Assembly (NCBI GenBank): GCA_002328585.1
Contig: DCUV01000075.1
Coordinates: 1 to 33,030 of the forward strand
Origin: Spirochaetia bacterium UBA2205
Lineage (GTDB): Bacteria; Spirochaetota; UBA4802; UB4802
DNA length: 33,030 nt
Reading direction: 5' to 3'
Shown here: positions 1-8,506 of the stretch, piece by piece
Layout: each line of letters starts with the position of its first letter
How positions within the stretch are numbered: position 1 is the stretch's first letter
Program-made: the position numbers and the translations under genes
The notes under the pieces: model-generated
Databases searched by the model: none
Told to the model about the DNA's origin: nothing
What the model saw: the letters and a program-made list of their open reading frames with translations, nothing else

Positions 1-126
1 TATCATCTACATTTTTTCCTTTTTACGAGACGAAACATTATAAATTATTAACATAATCCATAATATCATACAAATAATCAGCAACAAACATCTAACAATT
101 TACATTTTACAGTGTACAGGTAATAA

Positions 127-138
127 TGGGGTCAGAGC
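127..138 (+). repeat. TGGGGTCAGAGC dispersed repeat, copy 1
   Basis: Exact 12-mer. The 11-mer GGGGTCAGAGC is also found at 215-225, 30258-30268, 30757-30767 and 6651-6661, and in reverse complement at 3146-3156. Six copies in 33 kb is far above chance expectation. Confidence 0.8.
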
Positions 139-213
139 ATATATTTTTGATTGAGCATATAATAAGGGCCCAGATGCACACAGTGACACGGTGGTCACAG
201 CGAAAACAAAAAA

Positions 214-225
214 TGGGGTCAGAGC
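214..225 (+). repeat. TGGGGTCAGAGC dispersed repeat, copy 2
   Basis: Direct repeat of the 127-138 copy, 87 bp downstream. The shared sequence extends upstream by AA (AATGGGGTCAGAGC), as in the 30756 copy. Confidence 0.8.
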
Positions 226-314
226 CTTCCTATATATTTTTTTATTGATTTTATGTGCTATAAACTTTTAATGTTACCAACATTGAAACTATCATCACAA
301 ATAAGGGACACACT

Positions 315-545
315 ATGTTACCACGAACGACCCAATTAAGTATTCTTTTTGCAATGATCATTGCCATAATTATTGTTTTACTATTTGAAATCCCGGCACG
401 TCCATTTACCATACGTTTAGCAATATGGCTTTACGTTCTTTCATTGTTACCGGGATTGGGGATTGCCATGCTTTTTGATCCCGCCCCCCGTGAAGCACGA
501 GAGCGCTTTCTGAAGATAAATTTTTACCAGGAGAAAAAGTCATAA
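315..545 (+). CDS. Small two-helix membrane protein
   Basis: This is a 76-residue protein of unknown function. Residues about 8-25 and 36-53 form two hydrophobic segments separated by a short basic loop (RPFTIR), so it is probably an inner-membrane hairpin. The C-terminal tail is charged. The start ATG is preceded by AAGGGA at suitable spacing. Its TAA stop (543-545) overlaps the presumed start of the following HAD phosphatase, so the two are probably translationally coupled. No family was recognised. Confidence 0.65.
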   Translation: MLPRTTQLSILFAMIIAIIIVLLFEIPARPFTIRLAIWLYVLSLLPGLGIAMLFDPAPREARERFLKINFYQEKKS

Positions 546-1255
546 AAGCAATACTCTTTGATATAGATGGAACGCTAATCCGTACACACGGTGCCGGGAA
601 AAAGGCAATGGTTCAGGCTGCCATCACAGTATATGGTACTGCAGGTGATATGGATACCGTTGACTTTCAGGGGAAAACCGATCCGTTGATACTGATGCAA
701 TCGTTGACGCCACATGGTATAAACCAGGATACCATCTTCGAACGGATGGAAGATTATAAAACCCTTTACTTTGATTTGTTACAACAAACCATGCCACAGT
801 CAGACGCAGTTTTGCTTCCTGGTATACAGGAATTGTTACATACGTTGAAAAAGTATGACAACCTCATCATAGGACTTTTAACAGGAAATTTTTATAAAGG
901 AGCTATGATAAAATTAAATTACTTTGATATCTTTCATTATTTTACTATGGGCGTTTTTGCTGATGATACATACATCCGCAATGAAATGCCATTTGTTGCA
1001 CTACAACGTCTACAGGCTGTTACCGGTACTGTTTTTACAACCGAGGATTTAATAATCATTGGTGATACCATCTATGACATTGAATGCGGTAAAACATCAG
1101 GAGCTACAACAGTAGCTGTTGCAACAGGCTGGACTGATGCTGAAACCCTGCTTCAGCATAACCCTGATTATTTTTTCCATGAGCTATCGGACACAAATAA
1201 TTTTTTGTATTCAATCAAGGAATTACAGGATTGTATACAGTTACATACTCAATAA
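542..1255 (+). CDS. HAD-superfamily phosphatase (phosphoglycolate phosphatase-like), apparent ATA start
   Basis: This is a haloacid dehalogenase-type hydrolase, probably a small-molecule phosphatase. Motif I (FDIDGT, catalytic Asp7 and Asp9) is encoded at 557-574, upstream of the first in-frame ATG at 608. Motif II is LLTGN, and the metal-binding motif is IIGDTIYDIECG followed by the usual hydrophobic strand and GW. From the in-frame stop at 491-493 to 608 there is no ATG, GTG or TTG. The best start is ATA at 542: it gives the N-terminus M-K-A-I-L-F-D typical of the family and sits 8 nt after AGGAG (529-533). It also overlaps the preceding stop as ATAA, where one would normally see ATGA. Length is then about 237 residues, normal for the family. 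The substrate is unknown. Confidence 0.8.
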   Translation: MKAILFDIDGTLIRTHGAGKKAMVQAAITVYGTAGDMDTVDFQGKTDPLILMQSLTPHGINQDTIFERMEDYKTLYFDLLQQTMPQSDAVLLPGIQELLHTLKKYDNLIIGLLTGNFYKGAMIKLNYFDIFHYFTMGVFADDTYIRNEMPFVALQRLQAVTGTVFTTEDLIIIGDTIYDIECGKTSGATTVAVATGWTDAETLLQHNPDYFFHELSDTNNFLYSIKELQDCIQLHTQ

Positions 1256-1412
1256 CAATTTGGAAACAACGTAAAGTCATCATGAAACATGGTAAGGATT
1301 AAAAACATGTGTCAGGATATTATGGTAACACACGATGTCACAATGGATGCAACATACATCGTTCATACACAATACATTTGACGCTACTATCTTATTGTTG
1401 CTGGAGGAACAC

Positions 1413-1913
1413 ATGCAATTAGGTCATGTTGCCGTATCATTTATTATTTCATCGTATGCGCCGCAGATTACCGGTGGCACCATGCAGGCATTTTCATTAG
1501 AAAGTATACTGGTAGCATTTGCTTCTCACTGGTTACCCAATCTGGATGTTATTCCCATTAAATTAGGCTGGGCAAAAGATTCATTCCACTGTACATGGTC
1601 ACACTCACTTGTTTTTGCTATTGCGGTTTTTTTACTTCTTTTGCCATTTAACAGTGCATGGGCAATGCTTTCGCTGGTTAGCCTTATTGTTCATTATTTA
1701 GCCGATATGCCAAGCAGTGTTGGGCTGCCGCTGCTTATGCCGTTTACCAAAAAACGCTTTACCATCAACCTGTGGGCGGATACCGGCCATTCAGGATGGG
1801 ATGCTCTCATTGGCACCTATGTACAGGCATGGACATGGATATTAGAAGGTGGCGCATTTGTGTTTTTATTTGTGCGCATGTATCAGCTCAGTATATGGCC
1901 ATTTATTTCTTAG
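1413..1913 (+). CDS. Membrane-bound hydrolase-like protein (DUF457/YdjM-like)
   Basis: This polytopic membrane protein resembles the YdjM/DUF457 group of putative membrane-bound metal-dependent hydrolases. The frame is open from 1335, but the ATG at 1413 is preferred because GGAGG (1404-1408) lies just in front and the protein then begins MQLGHVAVSF, as family members do. Conserved polar residues sit in membrane context: an early GH, a WLPNLDVIP motif, HCTWSHS, and a later HYLADMPSS. Three or four hydrophobic segments follow. Length is about 166 residues. The enzymatic function of the family is weakly established, so the hydrolase name is provisional. A copy of the GCGATAGT octamer begins two bases after the stop. 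Confidence 0.7.
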   Translation: MQLGHVAVSFIISSYAPQITGGTMQAFSLESILVAFASHWLPNLDVIPIKLGWAKDSFHCTWSHSLVFAIAVFLLLLPFNSAWAMLSLVSLIVHYLADMPSSVGLPLLMPFTKKRFTINLWADTGHSGWDALIGTYVQAWTWILEGGAFVFLFVRMYQLSIWPFIS

Positions 1914-1941
1914 GGCGATAGTTACCGTAAATTAACCTGAA

Positions 1942-3507
1942 ATGAAAACAATAAAATCTTCGTATGAATATGTAATCATTGGCAGTGGCTTTGGAGGTTC
2001 ATTTGCAGCGTATGCATTAGCAAAAGCTGGAAAACAGGTCATTGTTATTGAGCGTGGAGTATGGGCAAAGCGCGATGACACCTGCTGGGATGAATATGCA
2101 CTGCATCTGCAGCAAAAACCGTTATATCGTGGGCATACACCGTATGCAGTGGACCAACATGGCACAATAGAATATGACTGGCCTGATGACACGGTAGGAG
2201 GCATGAGTACCTTCTATGGAGCCGCAGCATTCAGAATGCGCAATGAAGACTTTGAAGGACCACCAGCACCTGATTCTGATAAACGCAGTGCAGAGCTGGC
2301 ATGGCCATTTAGGTACAATACATTGGCCCCATACTATGATAAAGCAGAAAAACTACAATGCGTAGCAGGCATACAGGGACAGGATATAACAGAGCCACCC
2401 CGTACAAAGGACTATCCGCAGCAACCACCATTAAACCTTTCACGCCCCTCGCAAAAGGTGTGGGATGCTGCAACATCGTTAGGGATGCATCCTTTTTATA
2501 TCCCCATGGCAATTAATTTTAGCGGCGTGTGCAACAACCATACATGTATACTGTGCAATACCTGCGATCACTATCTTTGCAAAATACAGGCAAAGAATGA
2601 CCTCTCGGTAAGCGTTCTTCCCCGAGCAATGCAGTATGGCGCTCAAGTACTGGATAATCACCGTGCAATAAAGATTAACTTTATAAAGAGTAAAGTCCAA
2701 TCGGTTGATGTTATCAATCAGCAAACACATGAGGTCATGACCATAAAGTGCAAGTATTTGATAATAGCTTCAGGGCCCGTTGCAACACCTCATTTATTGC
2801 TGGCATCTGGAATTACAGGTTATCCAAATACAAACCAAATTGGGCACAACCTTATGCGTCATATCAACGGCGTCGTTAGCGGTGTTGTCCCCTACATTGC
2901 AAATCCTGATAATACACTGGCAAAGCGCATTGCAATTTCTGATTTTTATTTTGGCGATAGTTCCGGTAAAATGTTGCCAAAAGGTAACTGGGGTATCATA
3001 CAGGATATCGCCACCCCCGGCAAAGGCGTGATAAAAGCCAATGCACCGTTTGGATTAAAAAATATTGCAGCAACATTTTCACAATTTCTTATAAACCAGC
3101 TTGTCATAGCGGAAGATATTCCACAGTTTACCAACAGAATCTATTGCTCTGACCCCAAGGATATATTTGGTATGCCACAGGTTATGATATACCATCGTTA
3201 TCATAGTCGAGATATTCAGGCACGAACTGCATTATACAAACAGGCAAAGCGTATATTACGCAAAGCTGGTGCATTGTTTTTTTATACCATGCCTATTGTT
3301 ACCTTTTCCCACGCATTGGGAACATGCAGAATGGGAAACAATAAAAACCTTTCAGCCATTAATCCAGAATGCAGATTATGGGATATTGAAAACTGCTATA
3401 TAACCGACGCAAGCGCCCTGCCAACGGGAGGTTCTGTTAATCCCAGCTTAACAATAGCCGCGAATGCACTGCGAGTGGCAGATATTATTTTACAATCAAG
3501 GGGATAA
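1942..3507 (+). CDS. GMC-family FAD oxidoreductase with a cysteine cluster
   Basis: This 521-residue flavoprotein belongs to the glucose-methanol-choline oxidoreductase family, which oxidises alcohols or sugars. The N-terminal FAD-binding Rossmann motif is YVIIGSGFGGS (residues about 10-20), with the acidic end of the second strand at IERG. The C-terminal HALGTCRMG (His457) and GGSVNPSLTIAANALR (Asn500) supply the typical His/Asn active-site pair. Between them is a cluster, Cys197, Cys202, Cys205, Cys208 and Cys213, spaced like an iron-sulfur or zinc site and not required for GMC chemistry as such. The ATG follows a weak RBS. The next gene, a Gfo/Idh/MocA oxidoreductase, starts 5 bp after the stop, so the two probably act on the same sugar- or polyol-like substrate. 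The substrate is unknown. Confidence 0.9.
   Translation: MKTIKSSYEYVIIGSGFGGSFAAYALAKAGKQVIVIERGVWAKRDDTCWDEYALHLQQKPLYRGHTPYAVDQHGTIEYDWPDDTVGGMSTFYGAAAFRMRNEDFEGPPAPDSDKRSAELAWPFRYNTLAPYYDKAEKLQCVAGIQGQDITEPPRTKDYPQQPPLNLSRPSQKVWDAATSLGMHPFYIPMAINFSGVCNNHTCILCNTCDHYLCKIQAKNDLSVSVLPRAMQYGAQVLDNHRAIKINFIKSKVQSVDVINQQTHEVMTIKCKYLIIASGPVATPHLLLASGITGYPNTNQIGHNLMRHINGVVSGVVPYIANPDNTLAKRIAISDFYFGDSSGKMLPKGNWGIIQDIATPGKGVIKANAPFGLKNIAATFSQFLINQLVIAEDIPQFTNRIYCSDPKDIFGMPQVMIYHRYHSRDIQARTALYKQAKRILRKAGALFFYTMPIVTFSHALGTCRMGNNKNLSAINPECRLWDIENCYITDASALPTGGSVNPSLTIAANALRVADIILQSRG
3146..3157 (-). repeat. TGGGGTCAGAGC dispersed repeat, copy 3 (within GMC gene)
   Basis: This is the reverse complement of the 12-mer, read through in frame as C-S-D-P of the GMC oxidoreductase. 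Confidence 0.7.
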
Positions 3508-3511
3508 CATC

Positions 3512-4498
3512 ATGGCACAGCTTCCATCAATCTGTTTCTTTGGATGCGGATATATTGCAAAACGTCATGCTAAACTATTGCGCAAACTATACCCCGGCAT
3601 TACACTTGGCTTTTCAAGTCTGTACCAACAGGATGCATTAGAATATGCAAGTATTTTTAACGGAACAGCATTTAAAAGCTATGAAGAGGCAGCAGCATCA
3701 GATTATGATATTGCATTTATTACAACACCTCATGCATATCATAAGGATTTAGCAATCTTAGCTGCAAATAACAAAAAACATGTTATAGTAGAAAAGCCAG
3801 CAGCACGAAACCTCAAAGAATTTGATGCTATAATCAAAGCTGTAACCAAAAATAACGTCCGCTTTTCTGTAGCCGAAAATTACTACTTTAAGCCATTTAT
3901 AAAAACAATCCACAAGCACATTGCAAAAGGCTCCATTGGTACAATACTGTATGTGCGGTTAACCAAACATAACCATGACATAATCTCTGGATGGCGCACC
4001 GATGCCAGGCTTATGGGTGGTGGTGCACTGTTAGAAGGCGGCTGTCACTGGGTTAATGAGCTTGTATCGTTAAGTAATGCAAAACCGTTAGAAGTTATTG
4101 CAGTAAAACCCCAAATGCAGTATCCAACCACTATACCCTTTGAAGATACCATCCACATCACAGTTAAATGTAGCAACGGTAGTTTTGCAACATTATTTCA
4201 TTCGTGGTATGTCCCCAATACATTGAAAGGTGTTGCTCTTTCAAAAATATATGGTACGGAAGGCAGCATCACCTTTGAAAGCAACGGACTCTTCACTGTT
4301 GTTAAGGGGAAGCGCTTCGCAATGAATTTTTCTTTCCGCGATTTTTTAGGCTTTCGCGCCATGCACCAATCATTTATCGAGAACTATCGCACACAAAAAG
4401 AATGGGAACCCAACTGGAAACGCATACGCATGGAATTGTCATTGATTGAAGCCGCATACCGTTCATTGAAGACAAATAGATTTGAACGTATTGAATAA
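3512..4498 (+). CDS. Gfo/Idh/MocA-family NAD(P)-dependent oxidoreductase
   Basis: This protein of about 328 residues has an N-terminal Rossmann fold (CFFGCGYIAKRHAKLL) followed by the family's VEKPAARN segment, in which Lys-Pro is the conserved active-site lysine motif. A C-terminal alpha/beta domain contains GGGALLEGGCHWVNEL. Such enzymes interconvert hydroxyl and keto groups of sugars, inositols or related compounds. The frame is open from 3464, but the ATG at 3512 is preferred: AAGGGG (3498-3503) is correctly spaced and the longer form would start inside the GMC gene. It is co-transcribed with that gene. The exact substrate cannot be told from sequence. Confidence 0.88.
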   Translation: MAQLPSICFFGCGYIAKRHAKLLRKLYPGITLGFSSLYQQDALEYASIFNGTAFKSYEEAAASDYDIAFITTPHAYHKDLAILAANNKKHVIVEKPAARNLKEFDAIIKAVTKNNVRFSVAENYYFKPFIKTIHKHIAKGSIGTILYVRLTKHNHDIISGWRTDARLMGGGALLEGGCHWVNELVSLSNAKPLEVIAVKPQMQYPTTIPFEDTIHITVKCSNGSFATLFHSWYVPNTLKGVALSKIYGTEGSITFESNGLFTVVKGKRFAMNFSFRDFLGFRAMHQSFIENYRTQKEWEPNWKRIRMELSLIEAAYRSLKTNRFERIE

Positions 4499-4500
4499 AC

Positions 4501-4565
4501 GTCATCCTGAAAGTGTTTCAGAAACCCTTGTAACAATAGATTCCGGGTCAAGTCCGGAATGACGA
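4501..4565. repeat. Dispersed palindromic intergenic repeat (MITE-like)
   Basis: This contains a small hairpin CTGAAA-gtg-TTTCAG (about 4507-4521) and a second perfect 7-bp inverted repeat, ATTCCGG-gtcaagt-CCGGAAT (4540-4560). The outer ends, GTCATCC and GGAATGAC, are themselves roughly inverted. It sits between two convergent genes, where the hairpins may also stop transcription. Related copies are at 11678-11702 and 16822-16907. Confidence 0.75.
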
Positions 4566-4613
4566 AATGTGAGAAAAACCCGTGAGGGGTGACACTATTG
4601 CAGATACGGCAAT

Positions 4614-5525
4614 TCACATCTGCATCCCGTTTTTACAGGCAACCTGTCTACACTGCTCATATTCTTCCGCGCTCATCCACTGTGTTAGCTTTTTATCAAT
4701 TAATTCAGGGGATATTCCGATTTTTTTGCATTTTTCGGGCCACAATGGATTGTAGCGCAGCAGTTGGACATGGTTAACTCCGCATTCACTTAAAAATTGT
4801 GCAATACCTTCTATATTATGCTTTGTTGCCGTTATTTCCGGGACAAGTGGTATACGTGGCATTAACTGAATAGTATTTTTTTGTGACAGTTCAACAAGAT
4901 TTTTAAAATTTTGTAAAATTTTTACATTTGAAACGCCACAATATTTTTTATGCTCATCATCATCAATAAGCTTGATATCATAATACACCATATCGCAATA
5001 TGGTGCTATATTGGCTTCAAATTCATCCCAGTTGAAATAACCGCCTGTTTCAATGAGTGTATGAATTTTTATTTTCTTTAATGCTTTCAACAATTCAGAT
5101 GCAAATTGCATATATACTGTTGGTTCCCCGCCCGATAGCGTAACCCCGCCACCTGATGTATCAAAAAAAGGTTTATCCTTTATTATTTCATTTACGACTC
5201 CATTTACATCCATATATTTCCCTACACCTGCCATTGCACCAGAAGGGCATACTTCAACACATTGAAAACAAAGTGTACATGTATCCCTGTTTATGAAAAA
5301 TGTATTGTTTTTGCTGATTGCATTAACATGGCAAACAGTTGTGCAGGTAAGGCACCCAATACATTCATTTTGATCCCATGATAATTCCACTACTGCCCGC
5401 TTGCTTTCGGGATTATGACACCACACGCAGTTGAGCGGACAGCCTTTAAAAAAAACAACGGTTCGTATGCCGGGTCCATCGTCCAGTGAATTTCCTTTGA
5501 TAGCAAGTATCAGCGCTTTGTTCAT
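4614..5525 (-). CDS. Glycyl-radical enzyme activase (radical SAM)
   Basis: This 303-residue enzyme uses S-adenosylmethionine to install the glycyl radical on the partner encoded immediately upstream. The radical SAM cluster motif is C29-x3-C33-x2-C36. It is followed by a two-cluster ferredoxin insert, C55/C58/C61/C65 and C83/C86/C89/C93, which marks activases of the non-PFL glycyl-radical enzymes (dehydratases, decarboxylases, X-succinate synthases) as opposed to classical PflA. Also visible are DGPGIRTVVFFKGCP at the N-terminus and GGVTLSGGEPT (SAM-binding GGE). Its ATG overlaps the last codons of the glycyl-radical gene (4 bp), so the two are translationally coupled. Confidence 0.95.
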   Translation of the reverse strand: MNKALILAIKGNSLDDGPGIRTVVFFKGCPLNCVWCHNPESKRAVVELSWDQNECIGCLTCTTVCHVNAISKNNTFFINRDTCTLCFQCVEVCPSGAMAGVGKYMDVNGVVNEIIKDKPFFDTSGGGVTLSGGEPTVYMQFASELLKALKKIKIHTLIETGGYFNWDEFEANIAPYCDMVYYDIKLIDDDEHKKYCGVSNVKILQNFKNLVELSQKNTIQLMPRIPLVPEITATKHNIEGIAQFLSECGVNHVQLLRYNPLWPEKCKKIGISPELIDKKLTQWMSAEEYEQCRQVACKNGMQM

Positions 5526-8506
5526 ATACCATATTCAGCCCTTTCAATAAGTTCAAGCTGCATCTGACGGTTCAATGTCACAAAATAGGCATTGTATCCT
5601 GAAATACGCACAATCAGGTTGCGATAGTTCTCGGGATGAGCCATTGCATCGCGCAGCACAGCCGATGTAACAACATTCATTTGCATCTGCATGCCGCCTA
5701 ATTCAAAATAGGTTTTCACGTATGAAAACATGTCATTCACTGTCTTCTGGCGCGATTCAATTGCAGAGGGTACAACCTTCACGTTAAACGCAATATTGTT
5801 GTTACAATTTTCAGGATTGAGCCGTGCAACATCCCGAATATTATCAAGCAGATTTTTTGAAGCAAATGGCTGAGGAGTTAATCCCGGTGTAAACGGCTTG
5901 CCCGCTAATCTCCCCGACGGCAGCGCACCGGTAAGCGTACCAAACGCAACGTGATTTGACATGGACCAAAATCCGGTTGCATATGTTCCTCCACGGTAAT
6001 GAGGCATTTTTGAATAATGATCATGTGCCCATGTAGTAATCCTGTTAGCCATAGCCACTGCTTCATCACTTGCCGAGCCAAAAAGAGGAATTTTTTTATG
6101 CACCAGCGAAAGCAGTACAACATCCTGTGCAAAATTACTATCAACAGCTTTTTTTATATCAGCAAACGAGTATCGTTTTTCATCATATACCAGCTTTTTA
6201 ATTGCCATCATGGAATCGGTAACATCTGCAAGCCCGATAATAGCCGTACCCGAGCTGTTATACCGCGCCCCACCTTTTGTAACATCCTTACCCTTTTCCA
6301 AACAGCCTTCAATAAATGCAGAAAGCAGAGGTGTTGGGCGTATTAATTGGTGGGCTTCTGCTAACTTATTATTGTAGTCGATAGATTGGTCAACTAAAAA
6401 CGCAAACTGTTGTGTAAACGCATTAAAGAACGTATCAAAAGTTGTAAATACTCCATCCTCTACTCTTCCTGTCTTTGGCCCAACGTCAAGCTTTGTAAGA
6501 GGGTGGTAGCCGTTGTTAAGAGCCATCTCCAGTGCTGCCACCATATTCATCATCTGCATGTTGGTGTGTCCAAAGTGTTTGTGCGATAGTGTTGGTTCAA
6601 CACATCCGGTTGCCGACCAGTCTCGTATATCGTTAATATCATATCCCATGGGGGTCAGAGCCTTGATGATAGCAGCGTCGCTGTGCATTGATGGTGTAGC
6701 AGCGGTTATTAAATTTACCTCGCATAAACGCTTTAAATAGGTGTCACTGTTAACACCCGGCATGTAGCGCGCGTTGACGTTGGGATCACGAACTGAGAGC
6801 ATTTCAGTTACCTTTAAAAAGATGTAGGTCATATCACAGACTGCATCTTTGCCATCCGGTGTTATACCACCCAGCGTGATAGCCTGATCGGAAGAACTGC
6901 CGCCAAAATAAAAATTGGCTAAATCGGGGGTAAGCGGAAAATGGTCGGTGCATCGCATGTAAAAATCACCAATAAGCTCAAGGGCAAATTTTATGTATTC
7001 ATCGCGCTTTTCAAGCGGGATGTTTTTCATATCGTTTACGAAGTATGGTTGCAGCCACTGGTCAAGCCTTCCAAGCGATAGCCCTGCATTCATACTCTCC
7101 ATGTGCAATGCAATCCATATAATCCATACTGCCATAACTGCTTCATGCAGCGTTTGTGCTCCATGCATGGGTATCCGACTGCAAATATCCGCTATTGTCA
7201 AAAGTTCTTGTTTACGCTGAGGATTCTGTTCCCGGTTACTATCGCCCATGGCTTGTTTTGAAAGGTTTTGTGCATACGCATTGATACCTTCCAGACACAG
7301 AATCATTGCCGTTAAACAATTTTGTTTTTCCTCACCACACCCTTTATTCAGCTCTTCATGTATTTCCTGTATCATTCCCAGAGTACCCATAGCCATAACT
7401 TTGGGAAAGTTTGGAATGGTATGTGATATGGTTGCCTGCTTCCAGTTGAAATACAGCGCATATCGTTCATCTAACTGCTGACTTAACGGATTATTATATT
7501 TGTCGCGCACCCACTCCCTGACATTACGATGTAACCAGAACGGAAAAACATCAAAGTGTAAAACTTCACGTGTTTGGTCATCAATATCAAACGGATTGTA
7601 AGTACGGTACGGTATCGTCAAAAGCTCATTCCATATCATAATGCCGCTTCCATCAGGATATACGGGACAGCCAATGGGCTTGCTGGTGGTAGTACCCGCA
7701 AGGAGCGAGTCAGTGTTAATTATTGACTTTCGGTTTTCCATCATGTATTTGTACGCCAATGCGTTGCGCACAATCGGGTCCCACTTGTTACCGGATGAAT
7801 CCTTCTCAAATCCATTTTCCCGATACCATTGTGTTAAAAGATATGCACGCTCACCGCACACTGCCGGTTTTTTTGTCAGATGATCATCCAAAAATAGTTG
7901 TAACCGCGGGAAGTCATCAACACTATACTGCGATAAATATGGATCATCAAGAAACAAAACATTTGCATCATCGCGACTGCCCTGCAATCGTTCTTTCCTG
8001 CGCTTTCTAATTTCATCACTTAATTGCTTATCTTGTTTTGGTTGCTGCCGTTTAACTGTTTTATCATCTTTATTTCGTTCAGCTTTCATTGCACGTTTTT
8101 GAATACCATGAAACAACACCGAAATAAAAAAAGAAAATATATTTGCATAGCTGACACTGCCATCAATACGCACATCGCTTTTCAAAAGCATGTAGATAAT
8201 ATCAGTAGGAGTACCTAAAAGCAACCGTCGTGCAGCTTCATCATTTTTAAAAATCATAACAGCTTTTGCATCATGTGCGATAGCTCTTGTAACGGTAACT
8301 TTCCCCTCAAAAAAAGAAATCCCATACTGCAAAGAATTGTCTTCAGTTTTCAGACCAATGCTAAAATTAAGCCACCCGTCTTTAGTTTTAAGATAGCGAT
8401 TGAGGGATTTACGTTTATTGAAATTGAAAGCAATGAATTTTAAAAACGAGATTATAATAAGATTGGTTCCTTTACCTGAATTGCTTTGAGCTGTATATAG
8501 TAACAT
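5522..8506 (-). CDS. Glycyl-radical enzyme with N-terminal SCP2-like domain
   Basis: This 994-residue protein is about 150-200 residues longer than ordinary members of the pyruvate formate-lyase family. Residues about 170-994 form the glycyl-radical enzyme: the active-site Cys635 lies in GCVEP with Glu637, and the radical glycine is Gly970 in RISGYNA near the C-terminus. A single Cys followed by V-E-P, not the Cys-Cys of true PFL, places it among dehydratase, lyase, decarboxylase or fumarate-adding types. Residues about 30-140 resemble an SCP2/sterol-carrier fold (W-x-NFSIGL, ...GISFFEGKVTV..., GTPTDIIYMLLKSDVRIDGS), joined by a Lys/Arg-rich linker (about 140-175). The substrate cannot be named, but the lipid-carrier-like domain suggests a hydrophobic one. 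The start is supported by AGGGG before the ATG. Confidence 0.9.
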   Translation of the reverse strand: MLLYTAQSNSGKGTNLIIISFLKFIAFNFNKRKSLNRYLKTKDGWLNFSIGLKTEDNSLQYGISFFEGKVTVTRAIAHDAKAVMIFKNDEAARRLLLGTPTDIIYMLLKSDVRIDGSVSYANIFSFFISVLFHGIQKRAMKAERNKDDKTVKRQQPKQDKQLSDEIRKRRKERLQGSRDDANVLFLDDPYLSQYSVDDFPRLQLFLDDHLTKKPAVCGERAYLLTQWYRENGFEKDSSGNKWDPIVRNALAYKYMMENRKSIINTDSLLAGTTTSKPIGCPVYPDGSGIMIWNELLTIPYRTYNPFDIDDQTREVLHFDVFPFWLHRNVREWVRDKYNNPLSQQLDERYALYFNWKQATISHTIPNFPKVMAMGTLGMIQEIHEELNKGCGEEKQNCLTAMILCLEGINAYAQNLSKQAMGDSNREQNPQRKQELLTIADICSRIPMHGAQTLHEAVMAVWIIWIALHMESMNAGLSLGRLDQWLQPYFVNDMKNIPLEKRDEYIKFALELIGDFYMRCTDHFPLTPDLANFYFGGSSSDQAITLGGITPDGKDAVCDMTYIFLKVTEMLSVRDPNVNARYMPGVNSDTYLKRLCEVNLITAATPSMHSDAAIIKALTPMGYDINDIRDWSATGCVEPTLSHKHFGHTNMQMMNMVAALEMALNNGYHPLTKLDVGPKTGRVEDGVFTTFDTFFNAFTQQFAFLVDQSIDYNNKLAEAHQLIRPTPLLSAFIEGCLEKGKDVTKGGARYNSSGTAIIGLADVTDSMMAIKKLVYDEKRYSFADIKKAVDSNFAQDVVLLSLVHKKIPLFGSASDEAVAMANRITTWAHDHYSKMPHYRGGTYATGFWSMSNHVAFGTLTGALPSGRLAGKPFTPGLTPQPFASKNLLDNIRDVARLNPENCNNNIAFNVKVVPSAIESRQKTVNDMFSYVKTYFELGGMQMQMNVVTSAVLRDAMAHPENYRNLIVRISGYNAYFVTLNRQMQLELIERAEYGI
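6651..6661 (+). repeat. GGGGTCAGAGC dispersed repeat, copy 4 (within glycyl-radical gene)
   Basis: This is the 11-base core of the TGGGGTCAGAGC repeat. On the coding strand it reads through as A-L-T-P, about 20 residues before the active-site Cys. Confidence 0.6.

Larger units (their letters stand above)
1..314. other. Non-coding leader region with two direct repeats
   Basis: No convincing gene is visible in the first 314 bases. The stretch is AT-rich and carries two direct copies of the 12-mer TGGGGTCAGAGC (127-138 and 214-225). Between the copies, near 182-199, is a short inverted repeat (TGACacggtgGTCA). A ribosome-binding-like AAGGGA lies just before the first gene. The beginning of a gene leaving the window to the left cannot be excluded. 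Confidence 0.6.

Noticed and set aside
1..60. 5' end of a minus-strand gene leaving the window
   Set aside because: Only a couple of codons would be inside, with no convincing RBS; it cannot be supported.
1932..2204. Minus-strand and alternate-frame open frames inside the GMC gene and other large genes
   Set aside because: They lie antisense to genes with clear motifs, lack RBSs and have no domain content; they are frame shadows.
5522..8506. Assignment as pyruvate formate-lyase proper
   Set aside because: The active site has a single Cys in GCVEP, not two adjacent Cys, and the activase carries extra ferredoxin clusters.
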